DNA of 64,000 nucleotides from Aulostomus chinensis (Eukaryota; Chordata; Actinopteri; Syngnathiformes; Aulostomidae): NCBI GenBank assembly GCA_037954235.1, contig JBBMOA010000010.1, positions 23,286,529 through 23,350,528 on the forward strand. The letters are read 5' to 3'. This document shows, piece by piece, positions 1-12,500 of the stretch. Below the pieces are notes generated by a model. It made no database searches and was not told the origin of the DNA. It saw only the letters and a program-made list of their open reading frames with translations. The translations under genes and the position numbers were made by a program. The stretch's first letter is position 1. Every line of letters starts with the position of its first letter.

Positions 1-2222
1 ATGAAGACAGTCGTTTTAAAAAGGATGTTTGACAAAGAAGCGGAGCCAGGAAGTGTAAGCATCCGGGGCAAAGCTCAAAGTTGGTGCATGCAAATTTTTA
101 AACCACTTTCTGCAACTATATGCACTCTTTTTCAAGCCACCTTAGAAAGATTAAAACACCAAAAGTGTGTCCAGTATTTTGGTGAAGTCCTGGTATAATG
201 CTCATCCTCTTTTGTAATTGCTCTGTCACTGTCGTCTTCTTTCTAATAGTAAATGTGGAGGATGACTCATGGATACTCCTACCACCGCTACAAGGTTACA
301 AAGAGATTAGGTTATTATTCTATTTTTCATTCTATTCTTCACAAAACAAAACGTTGATGCGATCTTTAAAAATTGAATCCATCCTATAATAACCTGAGCA
401 GCTCTCATTTCAAATCAAGGATCTCTAATGTCAAGTACATGTACCTCTCATTTATCCACCAGATGTAAATAAGACTGAAGGTACCAGATTCTTTTACATC
501 TGCCCGTCTTTCCTCTGCTGTTCTGTTTCCCTCCACACTCTCTTCCCTCTGCGCCTGTTTTAACCACACGTTTTCACCTCATTTCTTCTTTTCCTCTATT
601 CCGTTTTTCTTCCTTCCTCCCTTCATTTCCATCTCTTAGTTTTTCACTCCTGTCTGACTCCTAATCACCTCTTGTCCTGTCTCCTCTCCTGTCCTTTACT
701 TCTCATCACTCTCACTCCATTCTCATGAACACACTCGTGTGTTTGCTCACTCTGCAGGATTCTCGTCGCGCTCTTCAGCAGTTTAACCTTAATTATACGA
801 GGTGCTGACTGCATGTGCATCATTGATTTCCCTCCCCAGAAAAAAAAGAAAACAAAAGAAAATGGGGAATTTCCCCCAGGAACTAAGATCCTGGGGAGGA
901 ACTACTGTTGTTTTGACTGCAGGAGCTAAATTTAGTTCTTGGGATATCATTTCAACCCTCCAGAAGTCCTTCCTTGGGGAGATTGTTGTTTTTTTTAAAT
1001 TCCAGGACCTACAGGTGTACATGTTTCTACCGCTGCACATTTGTTTGGTTCAGTATTTTATTTCAACCACCATGTTTAAGAAAGTTTAAAAACTGTCCGT
1101 GGTTATTGTTATAACACTACGGATACATCATGGAGCAGAATAACAAGTACGCTCATAAGCGACGGAGCAGTCATATGACGTGGGCAGGTTTCGGCCTCGC
1201 TCGCTGTTGATGCTGATGACCACATCCAGCCGGACTTAAGAGAACATAGAGCTTTTCATAAGTCACAGGGCTGATTTGGCTTCTACTCCCTGGTCTTTGC
1301 ACCGCTGCAACACACCAAATAACGTTTTATAAGGAATTATAGGTTACAAAGGGGGGTCAAAGTTATGTTAAAACTTTAGATTTGAGGCTTCCGAGAAACA
1401 CCGAACATTGACCATGCTGAAGGCACCCCTGGTTTTGGGTCTACGCCATTGCTGTCAGCGGTAAATACAATATCAAAATGGAATAAATTCACCTTTAATG
1501 GAAGTTAAATATGCAACAAAAACACAACAGCAGCACACATTTGAGGCTACCCGTGCAACGAGATGAGAAAACGAATGCGATTAGTTCCTGCTCATGTCAT
1601 CAAACCAGATCAACCATTATTACTGGGCTTGACAAGCTGGTCACAGTCCTCACCATCACAGTCTGGGCTCATTAACACCATGGCAGCTTTGAGTACATGA
1701 ACACTCATGACATGGCAGGGAGAAGAGGATGAGCAGTGTGAGGGGGTGGGACACAAAGAAGAAAAACAATCCTTTAATTATGAAGAGGACAAGATGTAGT
1801 TCAGACAGGCTGTCAGGATGCAACAATGACAGATAATTTTTTTCTATAAAAAAATACCAATAAAAACATGAAAACCCAGCAGGACAGGAGAAGACTGCAC
1901 ATCTACCCTCTAAAACTGAAATCGCAGGTGAAGGCGCCAAGTAGGAAAACTGCAGGAACGAGGTCTGAGCAGGTGTGAAACTAAGTCCTCTACTGTCACT
2001 CCTGGAGAGTCTGAGCTTCAGCATGCTGTGAGGGTTTGTGTTTGTGTGTGTGTGTTCTCATGCTATGGAGCACTCTAGAGATTATGGGGCAACTCTGCGA
2101 CACAGCGGTGACTCACAGCTTCCTGTTGTCTGTCTGTAGCAGCCAAGAAGATGTGTGAAACAAACGCTAAAAAAGAATAAGTGCCGTACGCTACTTGGAA
2201 CAACAACAGCTCCTCGTCTACT

Positions 2223-2223
<1 letters not shown>

Positions 2224-2250
<27 letters not shown>
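2224..2250 (+). repeat. (CAG)9 trinucleotide repeat
   Basis: Nine uninterrupted CAG units on the plus strand, CUG in the tiam1 pre-mRNA. It lies in an intron, about 48 nt past the candidate alternative exon donor. Confidence 0.95.
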
Positions 2251-2253
<3 letters not shown>

Positions 2254-2298
2254 GAACCAACCAGATAACATAAACACGATACAAAGACACAAGCTCAC

Positions 2299-2367
2299 CA
2301 GATGAAGCATGTCATAGATGGAGTCTGAGGAGCGCTTTCTGTGTTTGCTCCACTTCAGAACGGACAT
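2299..2367 (-). CDS. Candidate alternative first coding exon of a short tiam1 isoform
   Basis: An ATG at 2367 opens 23 codons (MSVLKWSKHRKRSSDSIYD, then MLHL) ending exactly at CTG/GTGAGC in phase 0, the phase of the exon expected after tiam1 exon 13. The frame is open upstream to about 2475 without another ATG. A CCAAT box lies on the minus strand at 2822-2826, and a (CTG)9 tract sits about 48 nt beyond the donor. A short DH-PH isoform is known for TIAM2; whether this exon is used is inference. Confidence 0.35.
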
Positions 2368-2618
2368 AGCTGGATGCAGGTGGACAGTCAAAGTTCCAGA
2401 GAGGGAGAGAGAGAGAGACTTCTGAAAGTCTACACTGCGCCTCTGCAGCACATTCTCAGTCCTTTTGTCTTTTATCTATTTACAAAAAAAGGAGAAGGTG
2501 ACTGTGATGAAGGATGAGTGAAGCTGCTCAGCCTCCTCCTCTCCGCCCACCAGCACTTACAGACTTCCAACTCCTTTTTCGCTTTCAGAGTCTGCTGTAT
2601 CTCTGTCACTGCTGTTTC

Positions 2619-2663
2619 CTCTCTCTCTCTCCCTCTCGCTCTCTATTTCTCTCTCTCTCTCTC
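2619..2663. repeat. CT-rich tract
   Basis: Imperfect CT repeat, upstream (minus-strand sense) of the candidate alternative tiam1 exon. Confidence 0.9.
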
Positions 2664-4997
2664 AGCTACAGCCCAGACAAACTCAAGCACACAGAGTGAG
2701 TGTGAAGATCTGGCCAACTGCAGCAGTTTTGTAAATGGGTCTTGATCATCCCCCAGACAAGGGAGAGAGCAATCAGAGCAGTGAGGAAGGGGTCTCCTCC
2801 CTGAGGCTGCAGAGGGGCAGGATTGGCTGGGTGAGGCTCATCGCAGTGGAATATAAATGCGGGATTTGAGCAATAAAGGGGGAGAGATGAGAACAGGGGG
2901 AGCTGCAAGGGAGTAGCCTGATGAAGAGCAGGTTGAACACAGGAACAAGTTGTACTGGAGGATTCGGAGGATGAAAATGGAGAGTAGGGAAGGTTTATTC
3001 AAATGATGCGAGGTAGCCAGGGGCTCCTGTGGTCATTCTGTAGGGCCAGGAAATGCTTTTGTTTGTGATCAGTAAATGAAAGAACAAGAGGAAATGCATC
3101 CTCACTTTTACTCCCACACACAAATGTCTTCCATTATGAGATTTGTTACTGCTTTATCTTCTATCCTGCAGTTGGTGACTTGATCATCTTTAGCAAGGAG
3201 TCTCTTCACAACACGCAGACAGAATAAGGAATGCAAAAAAATGTAACGTAAAACAAAACATACTGTGACTGATGCAGGATGTACAGAATGCTTATCTTCT
3301 GCCATTGAAACATTCTGATTTACTGCTCTCTTTTATCATGACACAGGTACAGCACATTTGAACCACATCCTCAGACAGGCTCCAAAACGAGCATTCACAT
3401 CCACTACTGTTTTGCGTTGGTTCATCAAGATAAGTGCAGAGTTTCTCCGTCTCTCCTCTCTCTTACAGAGACAGACATGCCGTTTAATTTCCTCATTCAT
3501 TCAGTCAATATCAAAGCAAATTAATCAGCTGAGGTTTAGTGTCAGAGTCAAAACCCTGATTGGATATTAGTTTATTACTCAAGGACAAATTAAAGTCATT
3601 GCTTTCATCCACATCAGTCATTTGAACAGCAGTTTTTACTCTCACAATCAAATGTAAAGTTACCCTGCTGGGAATAAAATGTCCTTTTTTTGCCAGTGGT
3701 ATAATGCAAATTATATGCTCACGACGGCTGAACTTCTTTGAAAACTCCATCTAACTGTTGAAAGTGAAAGGAAAATTCCACCTCCGGTGAGCACAGTTTT
3801 CTACGTATTTTCAAAAAGTGCATTAACAATATATGAAAACTTAGCTAATGCTGGTGTAAGTCAGTCCTGTGACGCCGGCCTGGTTCTCGGCCTGGTTGCG
3901 CCTGCTTCCCGTGGAGGTCAGAGGGGTCATTTGATGAAACTGACCTGGGCAACTCCCACGTTTGGTTGCTGATTCATCCAACGCCTCCCACACAACAAAT
4001 CCACCCATGGATTTTTGTCATAACTAAGTTAATTCTGGTGCAATTCATTGCATTTACTGTTTGCCAGATCCAAGTACTAAATCTGTGAAGAAGCACTGGC
4101 TGTAAATGTAACCTGAGAACTAACCGACGTGGCCAACGAGTAGAGGAGCCAAGAAAACTTGGCGTTGAAAATAAATGAAAATCAATGTCCGTAGAAACAT
4201 TTACTATGACAAGTTAATTGGCTAAAAGCTGCTGTGATGGAAGAGTAAAAGCGGGGAACTTGTACAGTTTGTTCAAAAAGTGAACCACTTAGCAGACATT
4301 TGGTACAGTTTAGCGTGTCGATACAAATTCTGTATTCGCTCATCTTAGAGCCTCTACCGTCAAACCAAGTAGCATGCGACTTCACATTCCCCCTCAGGTA
4401 TGTGGGGTTATTTTTTTTTAACTTTCAACAGAACAGACAATTTTGCTGTGTTATTGTTATATTGAGATGCTCCTTCGAATTTTTTTCTTTTCCTCTGTAA
4501 CCCCCGGTTGTGTTTTTTTTTTTGCGTGTGTTTGTTCACTTAAAGCTAATACGCATACGCGCCCATTCGGTCTGATCCGAATTACGGCACATAGTCATGC
4601 AATCCGAATTCAAACGATCAAAAGCCCGTCCATCAATTTGAACGCTACATTCAAAAAAGAATACTTCACCTTGCCTCAAGGATCCAGATACACTTGGCCC
4701 AGTAACACAGGCAGGAATTAATATAAAAGGGCCCTTTGATTTTTACATGTCAGAAGCTATGACACACTTAAGAATAGATGCCCTGCATGAAAAAGAAAGA
4801 AGAGCCTGAAAGAGATTTACATGCAGAAACAACAACAACTGGTTTTAATGCGGATGCCGCGAGACTCCAAGAGCTGGAATCAGTTGCTCTTTCATAACAA
4901 CAGAGCTGTGAAGGAAGCAAGAAACAAGCAGAGGAGGGAAATCTTGAAAAAAGTGCCATCTGTTGTTTTCTTCAGTCATAGCAGTTGCTGCTCTTAC

Positions 4998-5098
4998 CTT
5001 TCTGCACTCATCGAACTGACTGAAGATTTCAGAGTCTTCATCCAAGCTGTCCCCTGAGCTTTCCAGCAGCAGTCCCACGCCGTCGTCCAGGATCTCCT
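4998..5098 (-). CDS. tiam1: tiam1 coding exon 13, last in window (acidic linker, residues 945-978)
   Basis: The 101 nt exon starts in phase 1 after TTGCAG and encodes an acidic serine-rich stretch (LLLESSGDSLDEDSEIFS) ending DECRK in phase 0 at AAG/GTAAGA. It maps to the region between PDZ and DH. No further DH-PH exon was recognised down to position 1. Confidence 0.85.
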
Positions 5099-6536
5099 CT
5101 GCAACACCCAATCACGCCGTTTATGAGCTTCATGAAGACTTTCATTTTTCATTGTGGCAGTACTGTTGTTTGTTCTTTGTAGTAAACGGATAAATTAATA
5201 ATGAATTTTCTTAGCTTTTTGTCTGAAAATCATTCAACTGTTCATAAAAAAGAAAAAAAAGGAACATTGAATTGCTTCTTTTTTAAATGAGAGTTCAGTT
5301 CATCACCATAGCACACAATATTCTGGCGGTCTTTAAATATAATTGAAATTGTTCAAGGATGCTGGCAGTGGCTGGCAAAATCTTTTATTCAAAAAAAAAA
5401 AGAGCGAGAAAGACCCTGTAGAATACATGTTTGCTTTTGTGAAACTGGAATGAAATCTTTTTTTGTTTTTTCAAAGCTTGAGAATAACCTGGTTTTTCCT
5501 TTCGTCACTGAGTATCTGAGTAATTACAGAGCAGCTGTGTGACACTGATTAATCTAATATATAACTGATAAGTTTAATTTCAACTTACCTCAAAGCTTGC
5601 CAGCTTACAGTGCCACTAAACGTTAAGGAGCAGGATTTGTACATGAGTCTGTGTTTGTCACCTTGACTCTGGGAGAAGATGTCCGTGTACAGATCTTCCT
5701 CTGCGTCTGAGCGGCGTGGCGGCAGGTAGCAGAGCTGCCGGCGGTCCACAGAAGGTAGAGTGCTGACAGTCAAAGCCAGAGAGGATTGGGAGAACGCCGC
5801 CTTCATGTCCGAGAAGTTCAGGCTGTGAGAGTCCTTTCCGTTCAGCTGAAGTATTTCATCTCCCGCATTCAGACCTGCAGGGCGGAAACAACCTCAGCTT
5901 TAACTCACTTGTCTCATACTAAGCAGACAGATCTACTACAATCTAATTTTCGTTAGAGGAAAACAACCCCGGAGACTATTACTTGCAGGTTATTTATGTG
6001 TTCTTTGCGCTTCCCTGAGCCAAGTGAAACACATCATCATTGCATGTGCACTGGGCTCAACAACAAGCATGATCCTTTATAATCGCACCAGCCTGTTGTC
6101 CGACGTAGCAGCAGCAGCACAAAGCAGCTGTGGTGAGGTTCTATTCAGCACTGCTCTTCACAAAGGCCTGTAAGAGGCGGTCTGGTTGTCGTTACAGCTA
6201 TCAATGCCCTTGAGAGCAGCTGTATTTTCAGAAACCTCCGGCGTCTTTTGAATAAACATAAAAGGCCTTTCCAAGAGAAATATGAGAAAAATGCTATAAA
6301 GGCCTAATTGAACTGAATGCACCCCATTTGTTTTCTGTACATGCAACTCATTAGCTCAAAGATTACGTTTTTGAAGGGAGATTATTTGATGTAAATGGAG
6401 GGTAATGAACCTTTGGCGAAGGCTAATCCACCCGCCCTCACATCAGTGATGTAGAGCTGCTGCACTCTGTCCTCCTCCACTACTGAGATGGAGAAACCTG
6501 GAGGAGGAAAAGGAGAGGCGAGAGGGGGCGCAGAGA

Positions 6537-6570
<34 letters not shown>

Positions 6571-9500
6571 GACAAGGGGGATTCAGTTATATAAAACACA
6601 TCAGAGAGATCTGTGCACAACAAATGAGAATATGTCTGATATCATTCAGGTCAGGTACAAGTCAAAGAAAGGCACTTATGTCCACAATGAAAACATGACA
6701 TATAAAGCATTTTAACAAAGCATATTATACAACAAATCTGTTCCAAAAGAAAATGGGATAATTTAAATGGGTCCTACCATAACCAATCATGCAGGATTCA
6801 TCCCTGTCAAACTGGATGACTTTTGTTATTTTGGAGCAGAGCTCAATTTCTTTGTAAAGCTGTAAAAAAAACAAAAAGAAAGTTATTATATAAATCATGA
6901 TACAATGGCCTACTTCTATTCATGTTCTGGTGGGTGGGTTTGTCACAGCACAGAAATGGAGCGCTAATTTTCTGTATTCTTAGACAAAGCAGCTCAAGTT
7001 TTCAAGCAGGATAGTTACTGCGTGTCTGGGAATGTGATGAAAATACAAAAGTCAACACAGGACGGTTTTATTAGGGCTACACTCAGCTAGATTTATGTTT
7101 CTGTGCGTAAAGTACAAGGGATATCAAATCATATAATGCCCTTGGGGCTTGTTTTTGTCCCAAACCAAGTTAATTCCTACACCATAATGCCATTTTTGAT
7201 GGTTCTTTGAAAAAATATTGTTGATTTGACAGTTTAGTAATAGACAGACAGACATGAATCATTGGTATAACCGTACACGTGCAGTTCCAAACCACAAAAG
7301 GACAGTAGCTGGTCTGGAGTCAGGCAAACATAGAGCACAGCACACGAAACAACTCACTACTGCTGTACCAGTTTAGCAAGCTACACTGCTCTTGCTCCGA
7401 CTAAATGAAGACGTACAGATGCATATAGATAGATACAGATATTATACATAGATGTGTTAATGTCAACACTTGTGATATGATATCATGTGACTATTTTTGC
7501 ATCATGTCCTGAATCGTGTATCAAAGACGCCATTGTACTTTTCCATTAAATCCGATGAAGAGCAGATTTGCTGTAACATGAGTGGTGCAATAAATAAACC
7601 TTGAGTCGAGCACTGCCGTGTGTCAGCTGTTAAAACCCTAAAGAAAAAGCATGGAAGCTGCAGTCGCACCATACGACTGACACTGAGAAATAAAGCTTTG
7701 ACTGGATGTGGACAATTCTATCTGTTTTTTCAGAAACCCTAAAGTTTTAGGATATTTTTTCCAAAGGTTTTCTAAGTGTTTTGAGCTTTGTCTGTGTTAA
7801 AGGTTCAAACAAGAACTTATTTACCAGGTCACACACATCCTCCTCTGGTTTAGGAATGTAGAATTGCACTTGGTTTTCGATTAGGAATTTGAGCCGCAAG
7901 TAGTGCTTGGTAGGGTTGAGCTGGTGAGCCTGTGTGATGAGGGAGGGGAGAGGGAGACAGACGGGAGTGGTTAAGATCAGAAATATGACAGCAGCTCCAC
8001 AGATTTGTTTCTGGTTGAAGAAAAAAAGATCCGCAAAGCCATTCAGCACACCTGTTGCAATGAGACTTTCAGATCCTCCTGAATCTGCTATTCATTCACT
8101 TCAACAGTTTTTGTTTGGCCCCTAATGACAAGTTATCCCATGCAGGTTTCTCAAGTGTGCAAGTCCTCGTGTGTTAGGCTTGGAGTGAAACGTGGCCCAC
8201 GTCAGGTGAAGTGACGCTGTTACCTTGCATATGTTTTCCAGAACGCACAGTGCTGATTCCCCCGGTTGGATGATGGTTAGCACCGGCTGGTCATTTGGCA
8301 AACACACCCAGGAGGGTGTGAGGTGGTCAGGGACCCAGATGTCACTCTCTGTGCTGGGCTGAGGAAGGCTTTTAACACCCCCCTCCTCACTTCTCTGTGA
8401 AGCGAAGCACAAAGAAAGGCTCCTCAATCTGCTTTTGAGGTCTGACTTATTTTTTTCAGCCGTGTTTCACTGTAAAGATTTAGTCAGGCAAGTCTGATAT
8501 CACCTATCTACAAGGAAGAGAAAATTCTTCTTACTGCGTGTTCCTTGGCTGGATCAGCATACATGCTATCTACAGGCTTCTTCACAAGCTCTTCACCATC
8601 AGCAAAGACCTGCAGGGACAGAAAGGCCATGTGGTCAGAACTCAAATGATGGAAAACCAAAGTTATGTGTTTGAGGTATCTCTTAGATTGCTGAGGGACT
8701 TAAAATCCCTAAACGTCCTGAAGTAAAAGCCAACAGACCTGGTTGATACTTGGATAGGCTTTTGTCTTTTTCTTTGAGGTAGTGTCCAGACCCCAGAGGG
8801 AGGAGAACCTGCTCTTGCGCTTGCTGCAGGAGCGCGACATGGCGTGCGTCCGCCGTCTCACTCCGGTTTCTGTGCGTGCTGCCACCTGCCAAAATATAAC
8901 AGCTTAATCAGGGTTAAAACAGACAAAGGCTGTAGCTCATGTCACTCTTTTAAAATATAAGAGACTGATGCAGGTTAAAAAAGAATGCAGAGTTATGAGT
9001 GCACATGAACGCTGCAGCAATTCTGTTTCCCGTGAACATAAATGAGAGGAATTTCACAACGCCATTGCTGAACTGCTGCTAAATAAGAACTGACTCGTCA
9101 TGTCAATCAAATGATGAAAGAGGGTAACAGAAGCCAATGTGTGATCAGTAGTTAATTTACGGATGCACTGCTGCCATTTCCATTTCATGCCTGATGGCTA
9201 CACTTGTGCAGATTTCTACACCCTCTGGCATTTCTAGGCTCCTCATCAGTGACTGGGCAAGGGTCAAAAAGGTCTGTATTCAATGAATTAATAATTAGAA
9301 ACAACACTGCACATAGGAGAAGAATCTAAATCTGGGCTCAACCTGTCATTTTTCTCCCGTTAATGCTTTTTTAGACATTCTGCTCATACTAGTATTCAGG
9401 TGAGGGAGATGTGAGCAGATTAGAGAGGAGTGAAAGATAAAGAGGAGGAGAGAGCTGTTGGAAAGTGTCTCTTTTGTGATATCCCACCCTTCTATCTAGC

Positions 9501-12500
9501 AGCTTAAACACCCACCTGCCTTGCAACACCACGTTGGTGGAGAGAAGAAAAAAAAAATACCTCACTGATCTGCACACACAGTTCTAAAAATCAAATAGAT
9601 GTTTTCCTGTTCTACAAGGGCTTTTAGCTGTGCAGTGTGTGAACCCTGAGCAACTGTGGGAGGCTGAAACAGAACCAAAAACCTGCTAACAGTTGCGCCG
9701 TGTTGAGAGCCAGGTTGTATTTTAGTTTCTGGAATCAATTGACCCATCAGGAGAGGCACCAGATGTACCTGCTGTACTCTACTCTTTTTGAAGAAATCAT
9801 CTAAAAACTGGAGGTTATCCGTTTGATCTCTGCAACTTTAGAAAGTATTTGAAGTCATTCTTGTGAAGCTGCCAGCTAAATGCATACAGATGCTAGAGGG
9901 CACGCAAACTCTTTATCAGACCCGGATCAATTCCAAAATCAAATTAATTATTCCTCAAACTAAAATCTATCTATCAAATTTAATGAAAATCCCGCTATTA
10001 CTTTGACTTATCCTGTTATCCTAGGATATTTCTGGGGTTCAAAAAGTCTCTCTTTTGCAGCATGCGTTATCAGAAACGGATCTTGGCAAAGTTTTATGAG
10101 ATTTTTTTTTTTTGCCGTAATATTATTGGTATTACCATGAATTGCAAATTGAGGGGAAAAAAAGTGTGATTTCTTTCTAATGTACTTAAGAAGAAAGCAT
10201 CAAGATAAGTGTGGACAAATGAGAAGAGTTTGCTTTTATCACTTCGTAGCCACTGGATTGTCACATGTCATGCTGGTTGGCTGTGATTGGACTGACGCAG
10301 TGGTGTTGGTACATGTGGTCATCTGATGAGGAGTTTGGCAACCACCTCATGGCCTACTTCTGATGATAGGACCACATTTCCCATAATCCTACTTCATGTT
10401 TAGCTCAATGGAGAGGTTGGTCATTGAGAATAGCTTGTTGTAAAGTAAGACTTATCTAACAATTAAACCAAATTATAAGCGGTGGGGAGGTGGTTTTCTA
10501 TCACAAGACATACACGTCAGCTATAAAAAATATAAAAGCAGAATTTACTACGTTGCTCTGGTGCAGAGTGACGGGTGTGTGTGTGTGTGTGTGTGTCATG
10601 TGAAGTTTCATCAGAGCTCAAGCTGATTCATAAAACAAATCAATGAATCAACAGTCAATACTGTGAAGACTCCCGTAACCAGTAAGTTCCATCACTTTGC
10701 CTTCCTTCTGCAATAGCAATGTTACATGGATCTTCGTACTGTTTCATTTGCTTTAATTGGGTTCTTTGCTGTGAAGAAATTGCTTCAATCCTGGATGAAC
10801 TGATGATGTGTGAACTTCTCACCTCAGGTGTTATGGTAGTAAGGTATTGCAAAGCTTAATAAAAGCAGGATGAAATTCTAGCACATTTAATAGACGTGGA
10901 AAAAAGAGGTGATATATTTACCAGTGCGTGGAAGGAGGAGACGGAGAATATACCCAGTCGACCCATTGCCAGCTTGGTAGGGCGAGATGCGAAGGCCAGG
11001 AGGCGTTTGGGGTTGGGAAGCTCACCTCCCTGCAGGCTGGCCAGGTAGCACCTGAAGCGGAATAGATCCATGTGAAACTGCTCCAGGTTCTGCTCCCATA
11101 AGAAGATCTGCAGAGGAACAGAAATCCATCGAGGTGATTGTTCAGCACGGTGTTCTCAAGAGTGTTTTCCAACTTGCAGTCTAACATTTGGATGTTTACT
11201 GGGGCAGTAGCGCAAGATATTGTGATAATTCAATGGGGCGTCCCTTCCCAGTCACGGTCCTGAACTGGTGTTTGGAAGAGGTGGCCAGGCCCTGTCATGG
11301 AGGGCTCTTTATCTCTGCCAAGTAGCTCTGAGACAAGCAACAATAATGCACATTCCGCTGGCAGATAGAGGTTGGGAGTGTTTCAGCTTTCCAAGGAACA
11401 GGCCTATATCTATTCAGTTCTGCACAATGTGAAACCTAACACTGCCAAACAGAACCGCTCCAACTAGGCACTACCTAACAGGCCAAACAAAGGCCATTTG
11501 ATCTCCCTCCTCTGTAAACAGACCTATTAAATTCATATAGAGACTGGAAGGCTGTTGAATAGTGCCAACTACTGTGTTACGAATAAAAAGCTATCTGACA
11601 GCTGATACGTGAAGCATCTGCAGCCTCAGGCATTACTTCATGTTACTCCTCTTGTCCTCCGTCCATCATCCTTGTCTAACATGTCTTGCACCTGAAAAGA
11701 CTTCAGGAATACCAATATTGATACGCCTGAATGTGATAATTATGAAAGCAATAGACTAGATAGTGATTTTTAATGCTTGTTACTGTCAATAAAAAAGGCA
11801 TGACCAGTATGCGTGGAGAAAACATCTCAAGGGCTTAAGTAGTGAGTCTCTTAGGGGAAGTTCAAGAGTTCTCGCTGTTGTTTAGCTCAACAGTTGGGCC
11901 AACATTTGGAGTGAGCAGCAGCAGGAGTGAAGATGGTAGGAGAGGTTTATGCAACACTCCAGTTTTTGTTCTGCCAGTTTACTAAGTCGATACAGTAAAC
12001 AAAACTCTTCCACAACAAAGTTTTTTTCAAAGAAGTTCTTCATCCAAGATTTTTTTTTTTTTTTGAGTATTGGAAAAGATAAACTTCTTGGTTACGTATG
12101 GCTTTAAAGTGATAGTTCAACCAAAAATGAAAAAGCAGCCATCATTCTCACTGTTGCTGGAAGGTTGGATGAAGTTTTTTAGTCCACAAAACACTGCTGG
12201 AGTAAATAGGGTGGCCAGTCACTTCACTTGTTTGGAAGATTACTGCAATATCTTTGCTCTAAAAAGAGTGCTTGAGTGCAGTTTCATTTATGAGTGAACT
12301 ACCCCTTTAATTATAGCTAGGTTGCTTGTGAGCAAGGATAGGTTAGCCTCCAAAGCAAACTGAGCTGTTCCCTATTTGAAATGTCAATATCCCGTTTCAT
12401 GCAGACTTATTGTACATATGACAAAACTTGCAGCAGATGGTCCTCGACATTTGTGAGCAGCTGCTCTGCTCCCTTTCTTTCTGTATCATATTCTAAATCA

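Larger units (their letters stand above)
1..4997 (-). other. tiam1: tiam1 intron after exon 13 (partial)
   Basis: No exon encoding DH or C-terminal PH sequence was recognised. The stretch holds the candidate alternative exon (2299-2367), pyrimidine-rich sequence around 520-720, a (CAG)9 tract and a CT tract. Open frames such as 1656-2024 and 802-1089 are low-complexity or unlike any protein I know. Confidence 0.7.
5099..7824 (-). other. tiam1: tiam1 introns between exons 9 and 13
   Basis: Introns 6860-7824 (965 nt), 6498-6777 (280 nt), 5875-6410 (536 nt) and 5099-5661 (563 nt) contain no further exon I can support. A GA-rich tract lies at 6532-6572. Confidence 0.75.

Noticed and set aside
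1656..2024. 122-codon minus-strand open frame
   Set aside because: The translation is hydrophobic and Phe-rich over T-rich DNA, has no known domain, and does not fit the tiam1 frame or splice sites.
2075..2290. Poly-alanine/leucine frames over the CAG repeat
   Set aside because: They are products of the trinucleotide repeat read in different frames. The repeat is intronic.
1..4997. DH-PH catalytic exons of tiam1
   Set aside because: I read the minus strand for the conserved DH start (the DADKLRKVI-type block) and found nothing, so the gene is treated as cut by the window edge.
8224..8427. Longer version of tiam1 exon 8 starting at 8427
   Set aside because: The frame stays open upstream, but a strong acceptor at 8395 restores the phase with exon 7. 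The extra residues do not look like Tiam1.
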